Shown: positions 28,588 through 37,356 of the stretch, one piece after another | How the letters are laid out: each line of letters begins with the position of its first letter | Numbering within the stretch: position 1 is the first letter of the stretch | Assembly (NCBI RefSeq): GCF_023631325.1 | Contig: NZ_JALQDG010000030.1 | Coordinates: 186,001 to 250,000, forward strand | Length of the DNA: 64,000 nt | Direction: 5' to 3' | Source of the DNA: Caballeronia sp. INDeC2 | GTDB taxonomy: Bacteria > Pseudomonadota > Gammaproteobacteria > Burkholderiales > Burkholderiaceae | The notes under the pieces: model-generated | The model's input: only the letters and a program-made list of their open reading frames with translations | The model's database searches: none | Told to the model about the DNA's origin: nothing | Made by a program: the position numbers and the translations under genes

Positions 28588-29511
28588 GTGGATTTGACTC
28601 TGACGCAGTTGCGCATGTTCGTCGCCGTCGCCGATGCGGGCAGCGTGCGCGCGGCCGCGCGAAAGCTCGATGTCGCGCAGAGCGGCATCACGCAACAGTT
28701 GCAGAAGCTGGAAACGCTGGCGGGCGGGCCGCTGTTCGAACGCGACGTGCGCGGCGCGCGCCTCACGCCGATCGGCGAGCGATTGCGTCTGCGCGCCGAT
28801 CTGATTCTCGGCGAATGCAGGAAGACCGAAGAGGAAATGCGCCAGTTGCGCGGCGAACTGACGGGCCGCGTCGCGCTCGGGCTCGCCGCCGAGGCGACGA
28901 TGCGCCTCTTCCCCGCGCTGCTCGAGAGCTATCGCGAGCGTTGTCCGCGCATCGACGTGCATCTGACGAGCGCGACGTCGCGCATGCTGACATCATGGGT
29001 TCGCGACGGCAGTCTCGATTTCGCGCTCGCGCTGATCTCGCCCGATGCCGACATCCACGACATGGACACCACGCCGCTCTTCGATACCGAAGTCGCGGTG
29101 ATCGCGCGGCGCGGTCATCCGCTCGCACGCTCACGCACGCTTCACGATCTGCGCGATGCGGAATGGGTCAGCACGCGGCAACGCGGCGGCGGTGCGCTGG
29201 GCAACAAGCTGTCGGCGCTCTTCGAGCACGCGAAGCTCGCGCCGCCACGCATCGCCGCGACGACCGAAGCCGTGTTCGACACGCTGCATTGCATCGCGTC
29301 GAGCGATTTCATCGGACTCGAACCCGCGAGCCTCGCGGGGCATGCGTTCTTTCGGGAGCACGTCGAGATCGTGCGGATCGCCGAGCGCGCCGCGAAAACG
29401 CCGGTGTGTCTCGTGCGGCGCGCGGGCGTGCCGCTGACGCCCGCGGCGCAGGAGCTCGCGACGATGGCCGTCTCGTTCGCGCGCATGCTGCCCGCTCAGC
29501 GCGAGGCGTGA
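28588..29511 (+). CDS. LysR-family transcriptional regulator
   Basis: A 307-residue regulator from GTG 28588. The winged helix-turn-helix is at residues 1-60 (LTLTQLRMFVAVADAGSVRA, AARKLDVAQSGITQQLQKLE) and the effector-binding domain at 90-300. An upstream ATG at 28519 would add 23 residues not seen in the family. GGAG at 28574-28577 supports the GTG. An inverted repeat, TGATC-N9-GATCA, lies at 28550-28568 between it and the divergent binding-protein gene and is a candidate LysR-type site. Likely targets are that transport and deacylase pair. The ligand is unknown. Confidence 0.88.
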   Translation: MDLTLTQLRMFVAVADAGSVRAAARKLDVAQSGITQQLQKLETLAGGPLFERDVRGARLTPIGERLRLRADLILGECRKTEEEMRQLRGELTGRVALGLAAEATMRLFPALLESYRERCPRIDVHLTSATSRMLTSWVRDGSLDFALALISPDADIHDMDTTPLFDTEVAVIARRGHPLARSRTLHDLRDAEWVSTRQRGGGALGNKLSALFEHAKLAPPRIAATTEAVFDTLHCIASSDFIGLEPASLAGHAFFREHVEIVRIAERAAKTPVCLVRRAGVPLTPAAQELATMAVSFARMLPAQREA

Positions 29512-29990
29512 CGCGCGCGCGAGCCCTTCGCTGCGTTGGCGCGACGCGTCGCCCAGCCCTTCTTCGCCGCCGCCGAACGATCCGCCGCCGAACGCCGGCT
29601 GGCAGCCGCATGCGACTGGCGCGACAACGACTTGTGCGAAGCGGCCTTGGTGCTTTCGCGCTTGAGCACGCGTGTCGACACGGCTGAACGCTTCGACTTC
29701 GACTCGGTGCTCGCGCTCTTCTTCGTGCGATGCGAAGCCTTCGTGTCCTGCGCGGCCTTCTTGCGCGTGGCCTCGGACGACGCGCCCTTCTTCGGCGGCT
29801 TCGTCTTCACGCCCGAGCGGCGCGCCTCGGACAGCCCGATCGCGATGGCCTGCTTCGCCGATTTCGCGCCGTGCTTGCCTTCGCGGATGTGATCGATCTG
29901 CTCCTTCACGAACGCACCCGCCTGCGTGCTCGGGGACTTGCCTGCGCGCTTCGCCTTCGATGCGCGCTCGAGGGTTTTCTTTTCGGGCAT
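29496..29990 (-). CDS. DUF6496-type, histone-H1-like basic protein
   Basis: A 164-residue, very basic, low-complexity protein. Residues 1-65 form a conserved head (SPSTQAGAFVKEQIDHIREG, KHGAKSAKQAIAIGLSEARR) followed by a Lys/Ser/Ala-rich tail resembling eukaryotic H1 tails, ending with KKGWATRRANAAKGSR. I recognise the head as DUF6496. DNA binding is plausible from charge alone but not shown. ATG 29990 is chosen because MPEKK begins the conserved head. Its 3' end overlaps the LysR gene end-to-end by 16 bases. Confidence 0.8.
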   Translation of the reverse strand: MPEKKTLERASKAKRAGKSPSTQAGAFVKEQIDHIREGKHGAKSAKQAIAIGLSEARRSGVKTKPPKKGASSEATRKKAAQDTKASHRTKKSASTESKSKRSAVSTRVLKRESTKAASHKSLSRQSHAAASRRSAADRSAAAKKGWATRRANAAKGSRARHASR

Positions 29991-30063
29991 GTCGGACCTC
30001 CGTATGAAGTGGACTTGCCCTTGCGAGGCGAGCAACGTGCGTGCCCGCCTTCCTCGCAGAGCT

Positions 30064-31917
30064 TTACTGCGTCAGGCGCAGCACACCGAGATTGCCCGCG
30101 ATCTGCTGGAAGATCTGGTTGAGCGTCGCGTTGCTGGGCGCGTGATAGTAGTTGCCGGGGCTCGCGCACGACTGCATCGTCGTCTGCGCGTTGATGCTGT
30201 CCGTATCCGTGCCGTAGGTGCCGAAGGTGATCGAATAGATGATGATGCCCTCCTGCTTCATCGCCGAGCAGACGGCGAGCTGAAAGGCGTTGAGATCGTC
30301 GACGGAACCCATCGAGCCAGGCTTTTGCTTGTCCGCGAGCGTAGAGCCATCTGGACGGGTGACCGTCGAAGCCAGCAGATCCGCCCGGCCGTCGCCCGAC
30401 AGTCCGTTGAACGCCTGCGGCGGCATGATGCCCGTCGATCCGCCCGGATCGTTTTCGCCATCGGACAGCACGATGACCACGCGCTGCAACGCCTGCGTCG
30501 TCTCGGGGCGCGGCAAGCTCGTATCGGTCGAAATCCAGCCGTTGCCCTTGCCCGCCACATTGTCCGACCACGACGACTTCAGCATGCGCCAGCCCCATAG
30601 CAGGCCGGTCGGGATGAGCGTCGAGCCGGCCGCCTGCATGTTCGTGATCGCGTTCGTCAGATCGGACTGGCTCTTGGTGAGGAAAAGCGCGGGCGCGATG
30701 TTGCACGGCCCGTTCGCGCCGTAGTTGGTGTTGCCGTTCTGATCGTACGTGGTCGTGGAGGTCGAGGTTGAACTCTTGTTGACGTACCACTGATCGTAGA
30801 TCGCCGGCGGCGTCTTGCCGGAGAACGTCGTGTTGCACGAGGTTGTCACGCTGCCGCTCTTGAGGTAGGTGAGCGGCGCGCCCGCCGTAACGGACGGGTT
30901 CTTGTCGATCGTGCAGGTCGTCACCTTGTTCTTGGTCGACGTCGAGTACGTGTAGACGGAGAAACCGTTCTTCGGCACGTTGTAGAAGAACGGCCTGAAG
31001 CCCGGCGACGAGGCCGGCTCGTAAGGCGCGGCAAGCAGGTTGTCGCTCGCGTCGCGCGGCTCGACCGCGCAACCGCCCCATCCCGAGCCCTTCCAGTTTT
31101 TCACGGCCGTCATCGACATCTGCTGGTCGTTGTAGTTGTCGAAGCGCGGCGTGAGCCACTTGCCGGTCGGCTGCAGCGCGTTCTTCACGTTGACCATCGT
31201 CGTAAACGGGACGAGACCGACATACGAATCGTTGGTGGTCACCGAGAAGAGATTGCTCACGAGGCCCTGCGCCGCCTGGCGCAAACCCGTGATCTTCGTG
31301 CCCTGCGTGTGGTCCTTGCTGTTCGCGTAGTCGCTCATCGAACCCGTGTTGTCGAGCACCATCACGAGTTCGAGCGTGCTCTTCGGCAGGCGCAGCGCGG
31401 CGTTGCTCGCGGTGACGGTCGCGGCGTCGGGATTGGCCTGGTTCGGGTTGCCCGAACCGCCGCCGGAACCCGAGCCGTCCTGCGCAGTGTTCTTGCCGAA
31501 GATGATCGGCGCGATGAGCGGCATCGTGCCCGTCGCGGAAAGCTGGATTGTTTGCCCCGTCGCCGGCGCGCCCGACACCTGCGCCGCGAACTTCGCATCG
31601 GGCAGGTTCAGCGCCATGTAGCCCGAGGGCATGTTGACGTCGTAATAGGCGCGCGCGTCGAGCTTCCAGTTCGCGAGATCGGCGGGCTTGGTCGTGTCGT
31701 AATGCGCAAGGTCGGCGCCCGCCGAAAGCGTCGCGACGTCGAGCGCCATCTGCATGCGGGCCTGCGTCATCTCGTAGTGGATCGCGTCGATGGCCGTGCA
31801 CATCGAGCCGATCATCAGGCTCGCGCAGACCGCGAACACCATCGTGACGGCGCCCTGATCGCCGCGCAAGAGATTGCGCGCGGTGCGCGCGTTCAGGAAA
31901 CCGGCTTTCTTTCGCAT
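30064..31917 (-). CDS. tadG: TadG-like Tad pilus protein with VWA domain
   Basis: A 617-residue protein. The N-terminal hydrophobic segment GAVTMVFAVCASLMIGSMCT (residues 22-41) is the TadE/TadG-type membrane anchor. A von Willebrand A domain begins at about 180, with the metal-site motif DNTGSMS at 189-195 and VVIVLSDGENDPGG later. A Ser/Thr/Asn-rich insertion separates the VWA strands. TadG-like proteins are minor components of the Flp pilus machine. The start at 31917 overlaps the previous gene by 25 bases. It is the last gene of the operon. Confidence 0.88.
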   Translation of the reverse strand: MRKKAGFLNARTARNLLRGDQGAVTMVFAVCASLMIGSMCTAIDAIHYEMTQARMQMALDVATLSAGADLAHYDTTKPADLANWKLDARAYYDVNMPSGYMALNLPDAKFAAQVSGAPATGQTIQLSATGTMPLIAPIIFGKNTAQDGSGSGGGSGNPNQANPDAATVTASNAALRLPKSTLELVMVLDNTGSMSDYANSKDHTQGTKITGLRQAAQGLVSNLFSVTTNDSYVGLVPFTTMVNVKNALQPTGKWLTPRFDNYNDQQMSMTAVKNWKGSGWGGCAVEPRDASDNLLAAPYEPASSPGFRPFFYNVPKNGFSVYTYSTSTKNKVTTCTIDKNPSVTAGAPLTYLKSGSVTTSCNTTFSGKTPPAIYDQWYVNKSSTSTSTTTYDQNGNTNYGANGPCNIAPALFLTKSQSDLTNAITNMQAAGSTLIPTGLLWGWRMLKSSWSDNVAGKGNGWISTDTSLPRPETTQALQRVVIVLSDGENDPGGSTGIMPPQAFNGLSGDGRADLLASTVTRPDGSTLADKQKPGSMGSVDDLNAFQLAVCSAMKQEGIIIYSITFGTYGTDTDSINAQTTMQSCASPGNYYHAPSNATLNQIFQQIAGNLGVLRLTQ

Positions 31918-32636
31918 TGCGATCCCGATCCCGTTGCCGATGGATTCGTCAGCGCGAGCGCCTGGCCGTTGCGCGGACGCACGTAGACGCGCTCGTAGAT
32001 GGTCGTCGCGACCGGCGCCTTGCTCCAGAACGCCGAGGTCAGCGCAAACGGCGTGTAGTTGTAGAAGACCTCGACGGCGATGGCCGAATCGCCATAACGG
32101 AACGGCCAGTTCGTCGGAATCGCGTTCGTCGACGTGATCGTCGACTTCATGCCGCTCGGTTGCCACGACGGCTTCGCGGCCCACAGAATCGTCGCCGTGC
32201 CCGGGTCCTGCGTCGGATTGAGCACCGACTGGCAGCCGCAATTCACCGCCTGATCGCAGATCGCGGTGACGATCACGCCGCCGTTGCCGTTGAGCTGATT
32301 CGGCGATGCCAGCGTGACCGCGGCCGCCCAGATCGAAGTCAGGCTGTTTGCGTTGGCCGCGTTGTTCTGGCTCGATCCGTCGTCGATGACGTTGCTCATC
32401 TGCCCGATCGAATCCGCGAGCGTGAACGCCGTGTGCTCGACGAGGCTCACGGCGCGCATGTAGAGATACAGCTCGGTGAAGCCGAGCAGGATGAGCAGCA
32501 TGATCGGCACGACGATCACGAACTCGATCGCCACGCTGCCGCGCTCCGAGCGCATCAGCCGCTTCGCAAGACGGCGCGTGCGCCTTGGCGCAGCCGCGAA
32601 GAACGCCGGTCGCATCGTTCCGGTTGCGGGCTTCAT
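31893..32636 (-). CDS. TadE/TadF-like pseudopilin
   Basis: A 247-residue minor pilus protein. After a basic head, RSERGSVAIEFVIVVPIML is the pseudopilin processing site and hydrophobic helix, with cleavage expected after the Gly and Glu at position +5. The C-terminal domain is extracellular or periplasmic, with paired cysteines (CDQAVNCGC). TadE and TadF share this layout and cannot be told apart here by order alone. It overlaps the preceding TadE-like gene by four bases and the following VWA gene by 25. Confidence 0.87.
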   Translation of the reverse strand: MKPATGTMRPAFFAAAPRRTRRLAKRLMRSERGSVAIEFVIVVPIMLLILLGFTELYLYMRAVSLVEHTAFTLADSIGQMSNVIDDGSSQNNAANANSLTSIWAAAVTLASPNQLNGNGGVIVTAICDQAVNCGCQSVLNPTQDPGTATILWAAKPSWQPSGMKSTITSTNAIPTNWPFRYGDSAIAVEVFYNYTPFALTSAFWSKAPVATTIYERVYVRPRNGQALALTNPSATGSGSQCERKPVS

Positions 32637-33127
32637 TTTTCGTTCTGCACGAGATAGCTGCGCTGGAAGGTCATCGTGTCGACGCCGAAGAGCTTCGGAA
32701 TGCCCGAGAAGGTCGGCATCGTCACGACGATGTCATAGAGCACGACGTCGCCGAAGCCGCCCATCGTGTCCTGATAGTTGTTGGCGGCGATGTCGTTGTA
32801 GGTGCTGTATGCGCGCGTCGTGATGTCCACGGTTCCGCCGATGTTCTTCCAGCCGCCCAGCACGTTGTTGATGATGCGGCGCGCCTCGGCGTCGCGCGTG
32901 CTGTCCGACGGCGCCACCGTCGTGAGTCCCGCGCGCGAGGCCTGCTGCGCCGCGAACTGCACGGAGGCATCGACGATCATGTCGAGCGCGACTTCGACCG
33001 TGCCGAGGATCAGGATGAACACCACCGGCGCGACGAACGCGAACTCGATGGCCGACACGCCGCGCTCGTCGCGTGCGAGACGCGTGAGCAAGCGGCGGGT
33101 TCGCGGCGACCGGGCGCGCATCGTCAC
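32633..33127 (-). CDS. tadE: TadE-like pseudopilin
   Basis: A 164-residue minor pilus protein with RDERGVSAIEFAFVAPVVFI, the same processing motif as the Flp pilin (Gly, then Glu at +5), one membrane helix and a short soluble domain. Its start overlaps the TadD stop (ATGA) and its stop overlaps the next pseudopilin start, so translation runs through the three genes. It is probably matured by the prepilin peptidase encoded upstream in this operon. Confidence 0.88.
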   Translation of the reverse strand: MTMRARSPRTRRLLTRLARDERGVSAIEFAFVAPVVFILILGTVEVALDMIVDASVQFAAQQASRAGLTTVAPSDSTRDAEARRIINNVLGGWKNIGGTVDITTRAYSTYNDIAANNYQDTMGGFGDVVLYDIVVTMPTFSGIPKLFGVDTMTFQRSYLVQNEK

Positions 33128-33996
33128 TTCACGCTCGCCGTCTGGACTTTCGGCGTCGCGACCATCGACACGGCAACGCTCTTCGGCGGCTGTCCGGTCT
33201 GCGCATCGCGGCCGCGCTGAAGCTCGTAGAAGCGCAAGTTGTCCTGCACCGACGCCTTCGGCAGATCGCGCGACAGAATCGCCGCCGCCGCGTCGTCGTT
33301 GCCGAGCAGGCCGTACGCGAGCGCGAGATTCTGGCGGGCCTGCGGCGGCGCGGCGGGAAAACGCGTCACGTCGAGTAGGACGTTCGCGCCCTGACGCGGA
33401 TCGCCGCCGAGCGTAAGCGACAAACCGAGATTCACCGAGAGCATCGGATCGCCGGGATTGGCGATCAGCGCTTCCCGCAGCAACGCTTGCGCATGCGCGT
33501 GATCGCCGGAGAGATCGAGCGCCGCGCCGAGGCCCGCGCAGGCGAGCGGATCGTTCGGCGCAAGCGTCAGCACACGGCGATACGTGGCGATGGCGTCGTC
33601 GAAGCGGCGTTGATGAATGGCCACGCGCGCAATGCCGATGAGCGGCGGTGTCGCCTTCGGTTCGATCTGGCTCGCGCGCTGATAGTAGACGCCCGCGCGT
33701 GTGTAATCGCCCACGCCGTACAGCGTGTTGCCGAGGCCGGTCAGACCCGGCACGGACTTCGGATCGGCCTGCAAGGCTTTTTCATAGAGCGAAGTCGCGA
33801 GGTCGAAGTTGCCGGATTCGAGCGCGGTGTCGGCGATACGCAATTCGCTCATCGTGCTCGGCGCGGAGTTGCGCAGCACGGGACGCGTATCGGTGACCTG
33901 GCGCGTGGTCGTCGTGCAGCCCACGGCGGCGAATACGAACGTGATCGCGCAGACGAGAATAGCGCTGCGAGCGGCCTGTTGAATGGATGACTTCAT
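33124..33996 (-). CDS. tadD: TadD-like TPR lipoprotein
   Basis: A 290-residue protein. The signal ends in AAVGC, a lipobox, so the mature protein starts at Cys27. Several TPR repeats follow (GNFDLATSLYEKALQADP, GDYTRAGVYYQRASQIEP, RRFDDAIATYRRVLTLAP). TadD is the pilotin-like lipoprotein that assists secretin assembly in Tad systems. ATG 33996 overlaps the TadC stop by four bases. The longer open frame on this strand is only read-through of the TadC region. Confidence 0.88.
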   Translation of the reverse strand: MKSSIQQAARSAILVCAITFVFAAVGCTTTTRQVTDTRPVLRNSAPSTMSELRIADTALESGNFDLATSLYEKALQADPKSVPGLTGLGNTLYGVGDYTRAGVYYQRASQIEPKATPPLIGIARVAIHQRRFDDAIATYRRVLTLAPNDPLACAGLGAALDLSGDHAHAQALLREALIANPGDPMLSVNLGLSLTLGGDPRQGANVLLDVTRFPAAPPQARQNLALAYGLLGNDDAAAAILSRDLPKASVQDNLRFYELQRGRDAQTGQPPKSVAVSMVATPKVQTASVK

Positions 33997-34964
33997 GTCG
34001 AATTTCCCGCGATGAACGCAAGCAACTGAATAACGGCAGGCCCCGCCGCGATCGCGATGATCGCGGGGAGAATGAACAGCATCATCGGCACGACCATCTT
34101 CGGCGCGAGCTTCGCGGCCTTCTCTTCGAGCGACACGATGTGCGCAACGCGTTCGGTGCGCGACAGCGTGCGCAACGCCTGCGTGATCGGTGTGCCGTAA
34201 CGCATCGACTGCGTGAGCGTCGAAATGAGCGCGCGGATCGACGGCAGGTCGATGCGTTCGGCGAGGTTGTTGAGCGCGCGGGCGCTGTCGCCGGAGAGCT
34301 TGAGTTCGTCGGCGGTGAGCGAGAACTCGTCGGAGAGCGGCGGACAGATCGTCTTCAGTTCGTCGGCCACGCGGCGAATGGACACGCCGAGACTGTTGCC
34401 CGCGTTCGTGCAGATGACGAGCAGATCGAGCGCGTCGGGCAGGCAGGCGCCCATCGCCTTGCGGCGGCGCGACGCCTTGAACGCGACCACGTACTCCGGC
34501 ACGATCATGCCGACGATGAACACCATCAGCATCGCGATGCCGCGCGCCGCCGGGTAGGCGCCGATCATCGGAATGTTCGAGCCGAGCATCACGGTCGCCG
34601 CGGCGCACGCGAGTCCGCAGAAGAACTTCACCGCGAGCAGGATCGACACCGCGAGATTGCTGCGATAGCCGCTTCGCACCATTTCCTTTTGCAGCTTGAG
34701 GCGGTACTTTCCGTCGAAGAACGGGATCTTGTCGCCGATGCGCGCGAGCCGGCGCAACGCGCGCTCGCGCAGCGACGTGGTCTCGCCGTCGACCTGCAGC
34801 GACGCGCTGTCGAAGCGATGCGTCGCAGCCGCCATGCGCGCGCGCTCCGCGATGCGCCCGCGCTTGCCGCCGTGCTTGTGCGCCCACCACACCGCAAGCG
34901 CGGCGAAGAGGCCGAACAGCATCAGCAGATTGACGAGCGTTTCGACGTTGTTGTTCGAGTTCAT
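33993..34964 (-). CDS. tadC: TadC, inner-membrane platform protein (GspF family)
   Basis: A 323-residue type II secretion F-domain protein. It has an N-terminal helix (LVNLLMLFGLFAALAVWW), a pair of helices near 130 and 155, the cytoplasmic GspF domain (RKAMGACLPDALDLLVICTN, AGNSLGVSIRRVADEL) and a C-terminal pair of helices. TadB and TadC together form the platform that couples the TadA motor to pilin. ATG 34964 overlaps the TadB stop by four bases. Confidence 0.9.
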   Translation of the reverse strand: MNSNNNVETLVNLLMLFGLFAALAVWWAHKHGGKRGRIAERARMAAATHRFDSASLQVDGETTSLRERALRRLARIGDKIPFFDGKYRLKLQKEMVRSGYRSNLAVSILLAVKFFCGLACAAATVMLGSNIPMIGAYPAARGIAMLMVFIVGMIVPEYVVAFKASRRRKAMGACLPDALDLLVICTNAGNSLGVSIRRVADELKTICPPLSDEFSLTADELKLSGDSARALNNLAERIDLPSIRALISTLTQSMRYGTPITQALRTLSRTERVAHIVSLEEKAAKLAPKMVVPMMLFILPAIIAIAAGPAVIQLLAFIAGNST

Positions 34965-35935
34965 CGAGAAGTATCGAGCTTCGACATCTTGCCGATGACG
35001 ATAAGCCCCATGGTGATGGAGATCGCGCCGAACGTGAGCAGCTTGTGCCCCGACTGCGTGTTGAAAAGCACCATCAGATACGAGCGGTTCAGGCCGTACA
35101 TCGACCCCATGATGACCACCGGAATGGCGGCGAGAATCTTCGTCGTGATGCGCGCCTCGCCCGTCAGCGCACGCGTCTTCTGGCGGATCTCGCGGCGCGT
35201 GCGCACGATGCCCGACAGGTTCTCCAGCGTTTCGCCGAGCTGGCCGCCGGTCTCGCGCTGCAACAGCAGACACACGCAGAAGAACGAGAAGTCGGCGATC
35301 TCGATACGGCGCATCGCCACCGTCAGCACTTCTTCGAGGTCGAGACCGACTTGCAGCGAGTCGGCCATCAACTGAAACTCGCTTTTCAGCGGCTCGCCGC
35401 ATTCGCTCGCCGCCGAGCCGATGACCTGCGTGACCGGCACGCCCGCGCGCACCGCGCGCACGATCATGTCGATGACATCGGGGAAGCCGTCGAGAAAGCG
35501 CTTGCGAAAGCGCTCGACGAGAAAGCGATACGCCTGCACCAGTGCGAGCACGGGCAAACCCAGCGTGACAAGCGGCTTGGTGAAATCGGGCAACGGCATG
35601 AACCTGACCATCAGCAGTGCGACGAGCTCGCCCGCGAGCGCCGCGACGATCACGATGCGCAAGCCGTTCGAACCCGACACCGTGCGCAGGCGCGCGAGAC
35701 GCGGTCCGGTCCAGCGCGTGAGCGCGTTGTCGTTGCGGTTGACGCGAAAGACGTCGAGGTCGAGCTTGCCCGTCTGCGCGGCCTGCACGCCGTGCGACAC
35801 GAAACTCTTCTGCATGCGCTCGCGGATCCGCACCGGCGGCTGGCTCTTGCGCATGTCCTGCATGATCACGATCATGATGCCGACGAGCAGCACGCAGGCG
35901 AAAGACGCGACCGTGAGGAGGTTGACGAGGTTCAT
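34961..35935 (-). CDS. tadB: TadB, inner-membrane platform protein (GspF family)
   Basis: A 324-residue F-domain protein with helices at about residues 5-25, 95-140 and 265-315. The cytoplasmic part includes GFPDVIDMIVRAVRAGVPVT and QRETGGQLGETLENLSGIVR, conserved in TadB. It lies directly between TadA and TadC with four-base overlaps on both sides, the standard order. Confidence 0.91.
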   Translation of the reverse strand: MNLVNLLTVASFACVLLVGIMIVIMQDMRKSQPPVRIRERMQKSFVSHGVQAAQTGKLDLDVFRVNRNDNALTRWTGPRLARLRTVSGSNGLRIVIVAALAGELVALLMVRFMPLPDFTKPLVTLGLPVLALVQAYRFLVERFRKRFLDGFPDVIDMIVRAVRAGVPVTQVIGSAASECGEPLKSEFQLMADSLQVGLDLEEVLTVAMRRIEIADFSFFCVCLLLQRETGGQLGETLENLSGIVRTRREIRQKTRALTGEARITTKILAAIPVVIMGSMYGLNRSYLMVLFNTQSGHKLLTFGAISITMGLIVIGKMSKLDTSR

Positions 35936-37356
35936 GGCTTCATCGCGTCGAGCAGCGCGTCTTCCAGACCGTAATACGCCGCCCGCGCCGCGAACGCCGG
36001 ACGCACCGCCGCACTCTCGAACACGCCTCTGACTTCCTCGCTGTATGCGCTCGCGTCGTAGCGGAACGTGAACAGATCCTGCGTGATGATCACATCGCCT
36101 TCCATGCCGACCAGCTCGGTCACGCGCGTGACGCGCCGCATGCCGTCGCGCATGCGCTCGATCTGCACGATCAGATGCACCGCGCTCGCGATCTGGCGGC
36201 GGATCGACAAGAGCGGCAGGTTGCCGTTCGCCATCATCACCATGCTTTCCAGACGCGTGATTCCGTCGCGCGGCGTGTTCGCGTGGATGGTCGTCATCGA
36301 ACCGTCGTGGCCGGTGTTCATCGCCTGCAGCACGTCGAAGGCCTCGGCGCCGCGCGTTTCGCCGAGGATGATGCGATCCGGGCGCATCCGCAGCGCGTTG
36401 CGCACGAGATCGCGCTGCGTCACCGAGCCGAGGCCTTCCGCATTCTCGGGACGCGTTTCGAGACTCACGACATGCGGCTGGACGAGTTGCAGCTCGGCCG
36501 CGTCCTCGATCGTCACCGTGCGCTCGCCGTGGCCGATGAAATGCGACAGCGCGTTGAGCAGCGTCGTCTTACCCGAACCCGTGCCGCCCGACACGATGAT
36601 GTTGAGCCGGCACGTGCTCGCGAGCTTGAGCACGTTGGCCATCGCCGCCGACATGTTGCCCTGCTGCGACATGCGATGCAGCGTGATATTGCGCTTCGAA
36701 AATTTCCGGATCGAGATCGACGCGCCGTGGATCGCGAGCGGCGGCAGCACGACGTTCACGCGGCTGCCGTCGGCGAGACGCGCATCGACCATCGGGCTGC
36801 TTTCGTCGACGCGCCGCCCGACGCCCGCCGCAATGCGCTGCGCGACGTTGATCACGTGCGCGTTGTCGCGGAACTTGCAGTTGGTCAGTTCGAGCCGGCC
36901 GTGCCGCTCGACGTAGACCTGATCCGGGCCGTTGACGAGCACGTCGGTGATGGTTTCATCGGCGAGCAAGGGTTCGATCGGGCCGAGGCCGAACATGTCG
37001 TTCAACAACTCGCCGACGATCTGCACCTGCTCCGAGATCGTGATGTTCAGACGCTCGCGCTCCGCGACGTCGAGCACGAGCGTCTCCACGGCGGGCTTCA
37101 TCTGTTCGCGCGTCTTTCCGACCGCGGCGGACGGATTCATCGCGGCGAATACGCCCGCGCGAATCGTCTTGAAGAGGTCCGAGCGCACGAGCGCTTCGTC
37201 GCCGTCGGCGGGTTGCGAACGTGCGGGCGCGGGAGCAGGCACGGGCACGGCCGCCGGCTTTTCAACGAGCGCAAGCGGCGTCGCTTCGCCTTGCGGCGGT
37301 GCGCCGTCCGCGAGCTCGGACGGCGGCGTGACGCGCGCCTGCTTCTGTCCGAACAT
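35932..37356 (-). CDS. tadA: TadA/CpaF pilus-assembly ATPase
   Basis: A 474-residue motor ATPase. After a Pro/Ala-rich head (1-55), the N-terminal domain carries FGLGPIEPLLADETITDVLV. Walker A is GGTGSGKTT at 257-265, followed by the Asp box (TVTIEDAAELQL), a Walker B-like RPDRIILGETRGAEAFDVL and the His box GHDGSMTTIHANTPRD. It powers Flp pilus assembly at the inner membrane. ATG 37356 shares one base with the TadZ stop. All catalytic motifs are intact. Confidence 0.94.
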   Translation of the reverse strand: MFGQKQARVTPPSELADGAPPQGEATPLALVEKPAAVPVPAPAPARSQPADGDEALVRSDLFKTIRAGVFAAMNPSAAVGKTREQMKPAVETLVLDVAERERLNITISEQVQIVGELLNDMFGLGPIEPLLADETITDVLVNGPDQVYVERHGRLELTNCKFRDNAHVINVAQRIAAGVGRRVDESSPMVDARLADGSRVNVVLPPLAIHGASISIRKFSKRNITLHRMSQQGNMSAAMANVLKLASTCRLNIIVSGGTGSGKTTLLNALSHFIGHGERTVTIEDAAELQLVQPHVVSLETRPENAEGLGSVTQRDLVRNALRMRPDRIILGETRGAEAFDVLQAMNTGHDGSMTTIHANTPRDGITRLESMVMMANGNLPLLSIRRQIASAVHLIVQIERMRDGMRRVTRVTELVGMEGDVIITQDLFTFRYDASAYSEEVRGVFESAAVRPAFAARAAYYGLEDALLDAMKP

